A stretch of DNA of 64,000 nt, taken from the NCBI GenBank assembly GCA_030145055.1, contig JAQYWK010000001.1:806001-870000 (forward strand), given 5' to 3'. The stretch comes from Desulfovibrio sp. Lineage in GTDB: Bacteria > Desulfobacterota > Desulfovibrionia > Desulfovibrionales > Desulfovibrionaceae. The stretch's first letter is position 1, and each line of letters starts with the position of its first letter. Under the pieces are notes generated by a model. It had not been told where the DNA came from and made no database searches. It was given only the letters and a program-made list of their open reading frames with translations. The position numbers and the translations under genes are program-made. Shown here one piece after another: positions 39,598 through 50,384 of the stretch.

Positions 39598-40914
39598 GTG
39601 GTTATGTATACACTGATAATAAGAAAAAGTAATATTCATATTTTATTTATGCTTGTCATGCTTTCCTTTGTTGCAGGCTGTTCAAGCAGTGGTCCCTCTA
39701 CGTTAAATTTGATGCCTGCTCCTTCGATATACAACCCAGAGATCGAAGAGGCATTGAATATAACCAAGGGTGTTCTGGTTCCTCCCACTGAGATTTTCTA
39801 TGCGACCAACCGTGCCCCAGCTGTTGCCAATTCTACTCAATACAGCGGAGATCGTGGTGGTGTGCTGCGTTTTGGAGAGGCTAGGATTATGATGGGAAAA
39901 GGTGAACATACTTTTGAAGAAGTTCGCGAAATTTCACTGCTTAAAAATCGTTCTGAAGAATATCCACTTAGTGTTACAGATGTGCATGAATACGGCCTAT
40001 TCAGTAAAAGTTTGAATTCGTTCTATGCAGAGGAAGTTTTAAAAAGTGGGCGAACTGCTCAAGATGACCAGTTTGCGAAGCGTATAAATGAAACACTCGC
40101 GAATTCGTCTCGCAAAGATGTATATATATATGTGCATGGATACAAAGTTGATTTTGATAATCCGATCTTAGTTGCTTCAGAGCTGTGGCATTTTCTTGGG
40201 TATGAGGGGGCCTTTGTGGCCTTTTCATGGCCTTCAACTCCCCGCACTATGGCCTACCTTGCCGATTTAGAAACGGCAGAAATATCATCTTACCAGCTTC
40301 GAAGGTTGATATCATTTTTATCAGAGAATACAGACGCGGAGCGGATTCACATTATGGGGTATAGTGTCGGAGCTCGTATAGTTGTTAAGAGTTTATCTCA
40401 GCTCAGTCTTACTCGCAGGTATGGCGGTGAAAAATTAAGGATTGGTCATGTAATGCTTTTCGGGAGTGATCTCGATGCAGATATGTTCGGAGCGAATATC
40501 AATGAGGGATTGCTTGATATCGTAGATGATATAACTTTGTATATTTCAGAGAATGATCAGGCTCTTGCTTTTTCCGGGTGGATCTTCAGTCGTTCAAGAC
40601 TTGGGCAGTTGGCTAGTGAAATCACTTTAACCGTGAAACGATTTCTTGAGGGTAACCCAAAGCTGAGTGTCGTGGATGTGACCAAAGCATCTGCCTCCGA
40701 TACTGGAAACGGGCATGCATATTTTCGGAAAAGCCCGTGGGTCAGCAGTGATGTTCTAATGAGCCTGAAATATAATCTTAAACCGGGGGAGCGCGGTTTG
40801 AAGAGAGAGGATTATGGCCCTATCTGGACATTTCCAGAAGGCTATATGGAAAAGCTGCATGAAAGGATAATGCGGAGGCTTGCCATGAAAAGGGCTAAGG
40901 GTGTGAATCCATAA
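39598..40914 (+). CDS. Alpha/beta hydrolase lipoprotein (DUF900-like)
   Basis: Lipobox 'FVAGC'; 'EIFYATNRAP'; 'DVYIYVHGYKVDFDNPILVASELWHFLGYEGAFVAFSWPS'; nucleophile elbow 'IHIMGYSVGARIV'. Confidence 0.87.
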   Translation: MVMYTLIIRKSNIHILFMLVMLSFVAGCSSSGPSTLNLMPAPSIYNPEIEEALNITKGVLVPPTEIFYATNRAPAVANSTQYSGDRGGVLRFGEARIMMGKGEHTFEEVREISLLKNRSEEYPLSVTDVHEYGLFSKSLNSFYAEEVLKSGRTAQDDQFAKRINETLANSSRKDVYIYVHGYKVDFDNPILVASELWHFLGYEGAFVAFSWPSTPRTMAYLADLETAEISSYQLRRLISFLSENTDAERIHIMGYSVGARIVVKSLSQLSLTRRYGGEKLRIGHVMLFGSDLDADMFGANINEGLLDIVDDITLYISENDQALAFSGWIFSRSRLGQLASEITLTVKRFLEGNPKLSVVDVTKASASDTGNGHAYFRKSPWVSSDVLMSLKYNLKPGERGLKREDYGPIWTFPEGYMEKLHERIMRRLAMKRAKGVNP

Positions 40915-41548
40915 CCTTTGCTATTTGTCGATCTATATATTTTTTTATCAGGTAAGCGACAATCGGGTATGACAGCCATGAAATTTCCCATGCAATTGTT
41001 CCTACAAAGGCAAACGGGATGGAGATACATGCGGCGATTGGTTCAGGTAGAATCGTAACTTTCATATATGGAATATTGTTTTTTGGCATATCACTGTCGA
41101 TCAGGTCTTTTTTGATTGAAGCATAATGCCAGCCCCACATAGAGGTGAAACCGACCAGTGCAAGGGATACCGATTGCATCAGTAGCGCTGACGGGTCGTT
41201 GTTAAATCTAAGCCCCATGCTCATGAAATGAAAGTACGTAAGCAGCAGAAATAGCTGAACCACTGATATAGCTGTATGTTTGTTATCTGTCGAAACCAGA
41301 TGGCTAAATAGTCGATTATTTTGGCCCCAGTATATGACTATAAAAATCAATCCAATAACGAATGTCGCTAAATCGTCTAAATTTACAGTCAAAAGTTCCC
41401 AGACAGTCTTTACTTCGGGATAATTTTTTACATCAGGCAGCATCATAAAAATTTGCCAAAGTAAAATCGCAAAAACAACGTCCATGAATACTTTCAACCG
41501 CGGTAGCTGTCTTGCGTGCCGTTTCTTTAGATACTCTTCCTGATTCAT
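40895..41548 (-). CDS. Membrane protein, divergent TMEM175/DUF1211-like
   Basis: Six hydrophobic segments; 'LKVFMDVVFAILLWQIFMMLP' and 'FVIGLIFIVIYWGQNNRLF' resemble TMEM175 motifs. Family call tentative. Confidence 0.65.
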   Translation of the reverse strand: MNQEEYLKKRHARQLPRLKVFMDVVFAILLWQIFMMLPDVKNYPEVKTVWELLTVNLDDLATFVIGLIFIVIYWGQNNRLFSHLVSTDNKHTAISVVQLFLLLTYFHFMSMGLRFNNDPSALLMQSVSLALVGFTSMWGWHYASIKKDLIDSDMPKNNIPYMKVTILPEPIAACISIPFAFVGTIAWEISWLSYPIVAYLIKKYIDRQIAKVMDSHP

Positions 41549-41867
41549 AATGCCTCTCCAATTATATTTACTGCTGTTCTGACTTATATCATATTAAATG
41601 TGGTGATTTGGTTGTTTTATTAACTCAAGGATTCATTTCCTGACCGTGTTAGATAATAGGTTAGTTTTTATGTGTGTGCAAAGTTTTAAAACTTACAGGT
41701 GAAAGAGTTAAAACAAAACTTTAAATGCTTACGATGAACGGCTCAGAATAGTTTGTGTAATTTCTTTGTTTTGTTTTCTATGTTTTGGAAAAGGTGTATA
41801 ACGAAAGTACGAGGACGATAGTTCTCTTATTTTGATAATTAAGATTTAATATAAAAAAGGAGCAATC

Positions 41868-42245
41868 ATGGCTGATCCAAACTTTCTCAAAAAAGTGCCA
41901 AATCCTGTTATTATTAAGAATATTGATCATGGAAAAGTTGTAAGTCTAGTTGATCTTGTCACATATCAAGAAGGGCAGGTTGTTAGTAGAACCCTGTCTC
42001 AGCATAAAACAGTGACCCTGACCCTATTCGCTTTTGATGTGGGTGAAGGTATCAGCACTCATACTACTCCGGGGGATGCGATGGTTCAGGTGCTTGATGG
42101 CACAGCTGAAGTCACAATCGGAGATGAGGTGTTCACTGTTAAAGCAGGCGAGTCAATTGTAATGCCTGCAAACGTTGCTCATGGACTCAAGTCTAAGGAG
42201 AGGTTTAAAATGCTTTTGACTCTGATTAAAGAAAAAAAAGTATAG
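41868..42245 (+). CDS. Cupin domain-containing protein
   Basis: 'GEGISTHTTPGDAMVQVLDGTAEVTIGDEVFTVKAGESIVMPANVAHGLKS' matches cupin motifs 1 and 2. Confidence 0.92.
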   Translation: MADPNFLKKVPNPVIIKNIDHGKVVSLVDLVTYQEGQVVSRTLSQHKTVTLTLFAFDVGEGISTHTTPGDAMVQVLDGTAEVTIGDEVFTVKAGESIVMPANVAHGLKSKERFKMLLTLIKEKKV

Positions 42246-42264
42246 TTATAAATTGAGATTAAGT

Positions 42265-42297
42265 GGGAGAAAGCCTTTGTAGGCTTTCTCCCTTTTT
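42265..42297 (+). terminator. Intrinsic terminator
   Basis: GGGAGAAAGCCTttgtAGGCTTTCTCCCTTTTT. Confidence 0.9.
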
Positions 42298-42329
42298 ATT
42301 TGTTATTTTGAGGTTTCTGGAGATTTTAA

Positions 42330-43490
42330 ATGCGTAAAAAATGTTTCTTGGTTGGTGGTAGCGGAGTAGGCCTTACCTTGCTGATTCTATGGTTGGCAGG
42401 TGCTTTTAATTCAGGTGTTATTCAGCAGGGAAGAATCGTTCCTACAAGATCTGCGGAAGAACCCGCTTTGACCGTGGAGGCGCAGCTTGTCACTGTACCT
42501 GTTATGTATGAAGCTGTAGGTACCGTACGTCCGAAAACCGAGACAAATATTGAATCGCAAGTTACCGGAAAAGTATTGAAAGTGCTTGTCCGTGCAGGGG
42601 ATAAAGTAAACAAGGATGATGAGCTTATTGTGCTTGATAGCAGGGGTTTTCAAACCCGTCTTGAAAGTGCAGAGCAGGGACTGAAATCTGCTGAAGCTTT
42701 ACGCAGGCAGGCTGCTGAATCTATTAATGCAGCGAGAGCGGCATCCTCCAAAGCTACTTCAACATGGAAGCGAATCAAAATTCTGCATGAAGATAAGGTG
42801 GCAACACTTGATGAGCTTGATCGCATGGAGTCAGACTATTTACAGGCGAAAGCATACCTAGCGCAGGCTGATGACGGTTTTACCGCTGCATCCGCGAGAG
42901 TAAAGCAAGCCCTTAAAGGAGTTGAAGAAGCTCGAATTAATCTCGGCTACACAAAAATTTTAGCTCACACTGACGGAGAGGTCGCCAGACGTAAGGTAGA
43001 GCCGGGCGACATCGCTTTTCCCGGTAAGAGTCTCATGCTTATTCAGACGAGTGAATCTCTCAGGCTCGAAGCTCTAGTTCGTGAAGGAGTCATCGGAAAG
43101 GTTCGGCCCGGAGTAAAGCTGACAGTAGAGATCGGTGCCCTAGGTGAGAGATGTGAGGGCATTGTCGAAGAAGTTGTGCCGTCTGCGGACCCATCAACAC
43201 GAACTTTTCTTGTTAAGGTTGGGCTTGAGCAGTTGCCCGGTTTATATCCCGGAATGTTCGGCCGGTTGCTTGTTCCCATCAGAGAAAAGGAAATCGTAGT
43301 TGTGCCTGAACGCGCTGTTTCCAGAGTGGGCCAGCTTGAGACCGTTTTGCTTAATACGAGTGAAATTTGGGAACCTGTGTATGTTCAGACAGGGCTGATA
43401 TATGACGGCAACATTGAAATTATGTCCGGCCTGCGAGGCAATGAGACTGTCGGTATGACAGCTCTGGAACCGGGCGGAGAACTGAAATGA
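42330..43490 (+). CDS. RND efflux periplasmic adaptor subunit
   Basis: 'GTVRPKTETNIESQVTGKVLKVLVRAGDKVNKDDELIVLDSRGFQTRLESAEQGL', 'GYTKILAHTDGEVARRKVEPGDIAFPGKSLMLIQ'. Confidence 0.95.
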   Translation: MRKKCFLVGGSGVGLTLLILWLAGAFNSGVIQQGRIVPTRSAEEPALTVEAQLVTVPVMYEAVGTVRPKTETNIESQVTGKVLKVLVRAGDKVNKDDELIVLDSRGFQTRLESAEQGLKSAEALRRQAAESINAARAASSKATSTWKRIKILHEDKVATLDELDRMESDYLQAKAYLAQADDGFTAASARVKQALKGVEEARINLGYTKILAHTDGEVARRKVEPGDIAFPGKSLMLIQTSESLRLEALVREGVIGKVRPGVKLTVEIGALGERCEGIVEEVVPSADPSTRTFLVKVGLEQLPGLYPGMFGRLLVPIREKEIVVVPERAVSRVGQLETVLLNTSEIWEPVYVQTGLIYDGNIEIMSGLRGNETVGMTALEPGGELK

Positions 43491-46400
43491 GTGGGTTCGA
43501 TGAAAAGTCTAAAGGGCTGATATCTTCCGCTGTAAGGTTTTTTCTGCATTCTAAATTGACAATCATTTTAGTGATTGCGTCTCTACTTCTCGGCGTTGCG
43601 GCAATTCAGCTTACTCCAAGAGAGGAAGAGCCACAGATCGTTGTGCCTATGGCAGATATTGTGGTTCAGGCGCCTGGTGCGGGAGTGGAGGAAGTTGAAA
43701 AGCTTATAACCACTCCCCTTGAACGTGCCTTGTGGCAGATTGACGGAGTTGAGTATGTTTATTCTGTATCCCACCGTGACACTGCCATGGTTACGGTCAG
43801 ATTCTTTGTGGGTGAAAACCGTGAGAAATCACTGATTAAGCTTCATAATGCCATTACTAAAAATACTGAAAAAGTACCCGGTATTGTAACTGGATGGGTT
43901 GTTAAACCCGTTGAGATTGATGACGTCCCGATCGTTGCATTGACCTTGTTTCCATCGGCTGATCATCCTGAAATTTCTGATTTTGAACTGCGGCGCGTGG
44001 CGGAAGAGCTGTCATCACGGCTTGCGGAAGTGGAGAATCTGTCCCGTGTTTCCCTTGTTTCGGGAAGGTCCCGCGAAATCAGGGTGGAGCTGTTGCCGGA
44101 ACGTATGTCCGGCCTTAGTGTCTCGCCTATGAATATTGTGAATGCCTTGAAAGGAGCTGATCAGTCAGCCGTCGCGGGGACCGTGCTGTCCGGCAACAAA
44201 GAGATTACGATATCTGCTAATTCTTTCTTGGAATCAGCTTCCGATGTGGGGAATTTGATTGTAGGTGTTTTTGATTTCAAGCCCGTATATTTGCGCGACG
44301 TCGCGGTGGTGGTGGATGGCCCCGAAGAGTCTTCGTCTTATTCGCGCATTGGATTTTCGCGGCTCTATCTAACTAGAACGGGACAACCGTCAGAAGAGAT
44401 GTCTCGCCCTGCCGTGACAATTGCTCTTTCCAAGAAGAAAGGAACTAATGCAGTCAAAGTTGCCGAAGCAGTTCTTGCTCGCCTTGATCAGCTAAAAGCC
44501 ACCGTGCTCCCCGCTGGAATTGAGGTAGAAGTAACTCGAGACTACGGAAAAACTGCTGATGCTAAAGTCAGTGATTTGCTGAATTCCCTAGGCTTTGCGG
44601 TGCTTACTGTAGTTCTTTTGTTGGCTTTCACTTTGGGATGGCGCGAGGCGTCCATCGTTGCACTGGCTGTTCCCGTCAGTTTTTCTCTAGCACTTTTTGT
44701 AAATTATCTGCTGGGTTATACCATTAACAGGGTAACTCTTTTTGCTCTCATATTATCGCTTGGGTTAGTTGTGGACGATCCAATTACCAATGTGGATAAC
44801 ATTCAGCGCCATATTCTTATGAAAAAAAAGAAGGCGGCTGAGGCAACTCTCGATGCTGTTTCGGAAGTTCTTCCTCCTGTCATCATGTCCACTTTGGCGA
44901 TTATTGTTTCGTTTGTTCCGCTATTCTTCATTACGGGCATGATGGGCCCATATATGGCGCCCATGGCGGCGAATGTCCCGCTTACCGTGGTCTTTTCAAC
45001 TGTTTGCGCATTAACTATTGTGCCTTGGCTGGCCTTTCGCCTTCTTAAAAATATCAAGCCGAAGCCCGGTTCAGAGCTTAACTCTGGCCCTGGTAAAATA
45101 GAGATATTTTATTCGCGCCTCATCACTCCATTTCTAGAATCGAGAACCAAACGTTGGATGCTCGTGAGTGTGATTATTTTGGGGTTGATTTCTTCAATGG
45201 CGCTTGCGGGCTTGCGCATGGTTCCGCTTAAGATGCTGCCTTTCGATAATAAAAATGAGTTTCAGATTGTAATCGATATGGACGAAGGAACTCCCCTCGA
45301 GCAGACGGACAGGGTTGTTCGCGAGTTTGAACGGGTATTGCGCGGTGTGCCGGAAGTAACGAATTTTGTGACTTATACGGGTGAGCCGTCTCCCATGGAT
45401 TTCAATGGCCTTGTGCGTCATTACTATTGGAGAAACGGCGGACATATGGCGGATATCCGCATTAATTTGGCGGACAAATCACAACGCAGTGAGCAGAGTC
45501 ACGCGATTGTGCTCAGGCTCAGGCGGGAACTTGAATCTATTGCCGAGCGTAATGGTGCGAGCATTAAAATTATTGAATCGCCACCGGGACCACCTGTAAT
45601 TTCGACTATTACCACAGAAATTTATGGAGCAGAGGACCGTCCGTACTCCGCTTTAATAGACGGGGCGCGTCAGGTGAAATCCGTCATGGCTACCGAGTCG
45701 GGGGTTGTCGACATAGACGATTCTACCGAGGCGGATCGCATTATGGTGGATTTTGTTCTCGATAAAGAAAAATCCGCCTTGCACGGAGTTACGGCTAGAA
45801 GCGTTGTTGCAACTTTGCAGATGGCCTTGTCCGGTATGGTTCCGGCAACTGTGCATGTTCAAGGGGAAAGAAACCCGTTGCCCGTGAAACTTATTTTGCC
45901 GCGGGTTCGCCGTTCGGACGCAGGAACTCTTTCACAGCTTAAAGTTAAGTCGACCGCTGGAAAATCAGTGCCTCTGGCTGAGCTTGGAGAGCTGGTGGAA
46001 ATTGATCAACAGCAGCCTATTTACCATAAGAATCTAAAACGCGTTGTTTATGTCTTTGCTGAAATGGCAGGACGAGCACCGGGTGAAGCGATTCTGGATA
46101 TGCAGTCTGGACTGAAAAAAGATCCGCTTCCACCTTTCATCTGGTCAGAGTGGGCGGGAGAAGGTGAGTGGCAGATAACTCTTGATGTGTTCCGTGATTT
46201 GGGGATTGCTTTTGCCGCTGCCCTGCTCGGAATTTACATTTTGCTGGTGGTAGAAACAGGCTCATTTGGTATGCCGCTCTTAATTATGAGCGCGATTCCA
46301 CTTACCCTGCTGGGCATTATGCCCGGATTTTGGTTGCTTAATGTGATCGGGGCAGGTGAAGTGGCAGGGATGGTGGGCGAAGCATTTGCCGATCCGATAT

Positions 46401-46717
46401 TCTTTACCGCGACCAGTATGATCGGGATGATAGCGCTTGGCGGGATTGTTATCCGTAATTCTTTGGTGCTTATTGATTTTATCCGGCAATCACTGGCGGA
46501 GGGAATGGCGCTGAAAGATGCTATTATCCGCTCAGGATCAGTTCGACTCAGGCCCATTGCATTAACAGCAGCTACAACCGCACTTGGCGCGTGGCCTATT
46601 ACTTTAGACCCGATTTTTTCCGGTCTCGCATGGGCTTTAATCTTTGGCTTGTTAGCGTCAACTTTGTTTACTTTGGTTGTTATCCCCGTTGGTTACTATG
46701 CCCTCGAGAAAGATTAG
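43487..46717 (+). CDS. RND efflux transporter permease
   Basis: 1076 aa, 'PGAGVEEVEKLITTPLERALWQIDGVEYVYS', 'LGLVVDDPITNVDNIQRH', 'RLRPIALTAATTALG'; 4-bp overlap with the adaptor gene. Confidence 0.97.
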   Translation: MSGFDEKSKGLISSAVRFFLHSKLTIILVIASLLLGVAAIQLTPREEEPQIVVPMADIVVQAPGAGVEEVEKLITTPLERALWQIDGVEYVYSVSHRDTAMVTVRFFVGENREKSLIKLHNAITKNTEKVPGIVTGWVVKPVEIDDVPIVALTLFPSADHPEISDFELRRVAEELSSRLAEVENLSRVSLVSGRSREIRVELLPERMSGLSVSPMNIVNALKGADQSAVAGTVLSGNKEITISANSFLESASDVGNLIVGVFDFKPVYLRDVAVVVDGPEESSSYSRIGFSRLYLTRTGQPSEEMSRPAVTIALSKKKGTNAVKVAEAVLARLDQLKATVLPAGIEVEVTRDYGKTADAKVSDLLNSLGFAVLTVVLLLAFTLGWREASIVALAVPVSFSLALFVNYLLGYTINRVTLFALILSLGLVVDDPITNVDNIQRHILMKKKKAAEATLDAVSEVLPPVIMSTLAIIVSFVPLFFITGMMGPYMAPMAANVPLTVVFSTVCALTIVPWLAFRLLKNIKPKPGSELNSGPGKIEIFYSRLITPFLESRTKRWMLVSVIILGLISSMALAGLRMVPLKMLPFDNKNEFQIVIDMDEGTPLEQTDRVVREFERVLRGVPEVTNFVTYTGEPSPMDFNGLVRHYYWRNGGHMADIRINLADKSQRSEQSHAIVLRLRRELESIAERNGASIKIIESPPGPPVISTITTEIYGAEDRPYSALIDGARQVKSVMATESGVVDIDDSTEADRIMVDFVLDKEKSALHGVTARSVVATLQMALSGMVPATVHVQGERNPLPVKLILPRVRRSDAGTLSQLKVKSTAGKSVPLAELGELVEIDQQQPIYHKNLKRVVYVFAEMAGRAPGEAILDMQSGLKKDPLPPFIWSEWAGEGEWQITLDVFRDLGIAFAAALLGIYILLVVETGSFGMPLLIMSAIPLTLLGIMPGFWLLNVIGAGEVAGMVGEAFADPIFFTATSMIGMIALGGIVIRNSLVLIDFIRQSLAEGMALKDAIIRSGSVRLRPIALTAATTALGAWPITLDPIFSGLAWALIFGLLASTLFTLVVIPVGYYALEKD

Positions 46718-46730
46718 GATCAGTCTTAGT

Positions 46731-47090
46731 TTAGCCCCCTGCAAGCTTTGCCTTGTAGCCGAGCTTTTCGAGTTCTAGCTTCAGCGTATCCCGATGGTCG
46801 CCCTGAACTTCGATGATGCCATCTTTGATGGTTCCACCTGTTCCGCATTTTTGCTTAAGGGTCTTGCCTAGTTTTTTGAGCTCGTCTCCATCAAGAGGTA
46901 GTCCCGTTATGATTGAGACTCCTTTGCCTTTGCGCCCCTTTGTGTGGCGCTCAATTCGCACAACTCCATCATTTTTTTGGACGGATTTTTTACCGCAACT
47001 GCATTTATCTTTTGGGCGATTGCATGCTGGGCATATGGTTCCATGATCAGTTGAATAAACTATTCCCGCAAATTTTTTATTATTAAGCAT
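46731..47090 (-). CDS. yciH: SUI1/YciH-family translation initiation factor
   Basis: 'RIERHTKGRKGKGVSIITGLPLDGDELKKLGKTLKQKCGTGGTIKDGIIEVQGDHRDTLKLELEKLGYKAKLAGG'. Confidence 0.95.
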   Translation of the reverse strand: MLNNKKFAGIVYSTDHGTICPACNRPKDKCSCGKKSVQKNDGVVRIERHTKGRKGKGVSIITGLPLDGDELKKLGKTLKQKCGTGGTIKDGIIEVQGDHRDTLKLELEKLGYKAKLAGG

Positions 47091-47321
47091 GTGCTGAACT
47101 CGGTTTGTATGTTTTTAGTCCGTAATAATGAGCGTGTCTTTGTGAGATTATTTCATAATGTCACAAAGAGGAAGTCGTTTTCCGTTATTGTTTTAATAAT
47201 ATTTTGTAGCCTATTTTCAAAAATATGATTTTATATTGCTGAACAGGGTTGAAAGGGATCAAAGATTTTTGTAAAGCATCATGACCTTGTTTTAATCAAT
47301 GCATAGTACAGGAGAAACATC

Positions 47322-47705
47322 ATGGGCCAATATACCGATATTTTTACCGAGCAAAAGCTTGAATCTCTTTTCCCCGCGAGTCTCTCCGATGACTTCTTTG
47401 AAGCTCTCTTTGGAGATGCCGAAGAAGGTAGTTACGATATTTCTCTTGGTTACACTGGAGATTCCGGTGACACCTTAAATTTTGAACTTCGTCTTAAGCA
47501 ACGTCCCGGGCGATGTCTTGTTTGTAATCTTACATATGGATTGCCGCAGGTTTTTTCGCGTCATCCTCTTATCAATATACAGGGTCTTGCGGAAAAAATC
47601 GGGGACGTTGTCGGCAAAAGTGAAAATGTAACATGGAAACTTGGATCTACTAAGGAACACAGCAGCCAGATGCATGTAATCCCCTTAGTGGTCTCTCTCG
47701 CATAG
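47322..47705 (+). CDS. Conserved hypothetical protein
   Basis: 127-aa ORF with 'caggagaaacatc' RBS before the ATG and a terminator downstream; no family recognised. Confidence 0.75.
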   Translation: MGQYTDIFTEQKLESLFPASLSDDFFEALFGDAEEGSYDISLGYTGDSGDTLNFELRLKQRPGRCLVCNLTYGLPQVFSRHPLINIQGLAEKIGDVVGKSENVTWKLGSTKEHSSQMHVIPLVVSLA

Positions 47706-47760
47706 ATTTGGTTAAGAGAGCTTTCTCTCTATAATCTAAAATATACATCCCGCATTTATT

Positions 47761-47793
47761 AAGGATACAGTCATTTGGCTGTATCCTTTTTTT
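47761..47793 (+). terminator. Intrinsic terminator
   Basis: AAGGATACAGtcatttggCTGTATCCTTTTTTT. Confidence 0.88.
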
Positions 47794-47940
47794 GTTTATA
47801 TAAAGTGAGACAACGTGGTATGTAAGAATTTACTTTTGGCGTATAATATATTCTAGTGAAAGAGGTCGGGCCAAAGTACTCGATGTGTATTTTTATTTTG
47901 TCGTAGAGAGTTGATCAATATTCTGTTTATGGATGTGATT

Positions 47941-50190
47941 ATGAATTTTTTTAAAAAATGGGCTTTAGCTGCGGGCTTTACTTTTCTAATCGTTGTTTTT
48001 GCCTCTATTATTATTATCTCTTCGTCTCTGACCTTTCGTAAGACCTTAACCGGGCTCGCTCACAATATTATGGAGAATATAGCTTCATACACGCTTGATA
48101 AGTCAGAAGACTATTTGCGTCCCGCAGAGAAGGCCGCAGAATTAACGAAGTTCTTGGCTGATAGTAATATTGTTACAAGCGAAGATCCTTCTTCGATGAT
48201 TAGCTATTTTTATCAGCAGATATCCCTATATCCTCAGTTTACATCCGTCTATTACGGAAATACAAAGGGTGAGTTTTTTATGGCTTCCCGCTCAAACTCT
48301 ATAGTTGAGGGCGGATATTATACGAAAGTGCTCCGTAAAGATGGTGAGAAAATAACTGGTGAACTTTTGTGGACGGATCAAAATTTCAAAGTGATCAAAG
48401 AAGAGATTGATGACACGCAAAGCTACGATCCTCGCACCAGGCCGTGGTATAACGCCGCCGTTAGGCATAACGATGTGATCTGGACTGATCCATATGTGTT
48501 TTTCACTGGTAAAAAGCCCGGTATAACGACAGCAAGTCCTGTTTATGATGCAAACGGGATATTGCTTGGGGTGGTCGGGGTTGATATTACAATAGATGAA
48601 CTTTCCACTTTTCTTTCAAAGACTAAGGTCGGGAAAACAGGCAAAGCTTTTATCGTAAATCGTAATGGTGATGTTGTTGCATTTCCTGATATTTCCAAGT
48701 TGAGGCGCAGTGTTGGAGCAAATAATAAAATTCGTCTTAGCAGGATGAGTGAACTGGATGATGAAACCAGTCGCTTGGCTTATGAATCTTTGCCTCACGG
48801 GCGATTGCCATCAAAGCAAATCTTTACGACTTTTACTCATAATGGGTCCAAATATAATGCGATGTTTACTCCCTTTAAAGGAACTCAGTGGCCTTGGACC
48901 ATTGGCATTTATATGCCGGAAGATGACTATCTCGGCGAGGTCAAGGCGAACCGAAATGTTAATATTTTAATCTCTATTTTTGTAGTTCTGTTAGCCGGTC
49001 TTGCTGGGCTCGTTGTAGCTAAACGTATTGAAAAATCTAGGCAGGAAGCTGTTGCAGCGAATGTTGCAAAAAGTCGCTTCCTAGCTGTTATGAGTCATGA
49101 AATTCGAACTCCTATGAATGTCATTTTAGGCACAACTGATTTGTTGAAGGCTACCGGTTTGAGTGAAGAACAGCAGAAATTGGTTGATCTACTCGGTAAT
49201 GCCGGTGAAGGGCTTACCGATCTGATTAATGATATTTTGGATATGTCCAAGGTTGAAGCTGGATTGCTCGATTTGGAACACGTTCCTTTTGATCCGCGAG
49301 AAGTGGTAGAGCGGGTATGCAGTGTTTTTGTTATTGCAGCTTCGGCGAAAGGGATAGGTTTTAGCTGGAATATAGATCCTGAAATCCCGGCCAGCGTACT
49401 CGGTGATCCCGGTAGAACCAGGCAGGTGCTGATTAATCTCATCGGTAATGCCGTGAAATTTACAAACGAAGGGCAAGTTCAGGTTAAGGTAACTTTCGAA
49501 AAGGGAGATGTCGAGGGCATGGTGCGTCTTCACTTTGCCATTCAGGATTCAGGTCCCGGTATTCCTAAAGAACGGATGGAATCCATCTTTGAGTCATTTA
49601 CTCAGGCGGATGCCACTGTTTCCCGTAATTATGGTGGAACCGGATTGGGCTTAACTATAAGTAAAAAATTGAGCCGTATGATGGGTGGGGATATTTACGT
49701 TGAAAGTAGGCTTTCTGAAGGAAGTACATTTACCTTTACGGCTCCTTTTGAGGAATTTGTGAGTAGTGCTGATTTTCGTGAGAAAGGGTTGATTGAAAGG
49801 GCTGATCCTTTAAGCCCTCTAACTATTTTGCTTGTGGAAGATAATGCCAGTAACCGCATGCTGTTTCAGCATTACCTAGAAGATTCCGGTCACAACGTCG
49901 AGATGGCTGCAGATGGTAAGGCTGGTTTTGAGATGTATAAATCTATACGGCCCGATATTGTTTTCATGGATATTGAGATGCCAATTATGGATGGCTATGA
50001 GTCAACACTGGCAATTCGCCAATGGGAAAAATATTCCAGTGTTCAAGCTGTACCGATTGTTGCTCTTTCTGCACACGCTCTTAAGGGAATGGAAGAGTCC
50101 GTTCGCGACGCGGGCTGTACTGGATATGCAACAAAGCCTTTTTCCAAGAAGCAACTAATAGAACAGCTGGAAAAACATTTTCGTAGTTAG
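47941..50190 (+). CDS. Hybrid sensor histidine kinase/response regulator with dCache sensor
   Basis: Start chosen by alignment with the downstream paralogue (track start 47911). 'YDPRTRPWYNAAV' Cache, 'MSHEIRTPMNVILGTTDLL' H-box, 'DSGPGIPKERMESIFESFTQAD', C-terminal receiver 'LLVEDNASN...VFMDIEMPIMDG...TKPF'. Confidence 0.95.
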   Translation: MNFFKKWALAAGFTFLIVVFASIIIISSSLTFRKTLTGLAHNIMENIASYTLDKSEDYLRPAEKAAELTKFLADSNIVTSEDPSSMISYFYQQISLYPQFTSVYYGNTKGEFFMASRSNSIVEGGYYTKVLRKDGEKITGELLWTDQNFKVIKEEIDDTQSYDPRTRPWYNAAVRHNDVIWTDPYVFFTGKKPGITTASPVYDANGILLGVVGVDITIDELSTFLSKTKVGKTGKAFIVNRNGDVVAFPDISKLRRSVGANNKIRLSRMSELDDETSRLAYESLPHGRLPSKQIFTTFTHNGSKYNAMFTPFKGTQWPWTIGIYMPEDDYLGEVKANRNVNILISIFVVLLAGLAGLVVAKRIEKSRQEAVAANVAKSRFLAVMSHEIRTPMNVILGTTDLLKATGLSEEQQKLVDLLGNAGEGLTDLINDILDMSKVEAGLLDLEHVPFDPREVVERVCSVFVIAASAKGIGFSWNIDPEIPASVLGDPGRTRQVLINLIGNAVKFTNEGQVQVKVTFEKGDVEGMVRLHFAIQDSGPGIPKERMESIFESFTQADATVSRNYGGTGLGLTISKKLSRMMGGDIYVESRLSEGSTFTFTAPFEEFVSSADFREKGLIERADPLSPLTILLVEDNASNRMLFQHYLEDSGHNVEMAADGKAGFEMYKSIRPDIVFMDIEMPIMDGYESTLAIRQWEKYSSVQAVPIVALSAHALKGMEESVRDAGCTGYATKPFSKKQLIEQLEKHFRS

Positions 50191-50384
50191 TTAACACTTA
50201 ATTCTGTTGAGTTTTTTTTTTCTAAAAAGACGTGTTATTGAATATAATATTGATACTAATTGCTTTCCGTATTGCTGGTTTCAGTGTAGAAAATAAAATT
50301 AAATCAGGTAAACTAGCTTTTCTGTATGGAGTTCTGTAACTGTAAAAATAGTGTTTTTGTTAAATATATATAGATTGGGTTCTT

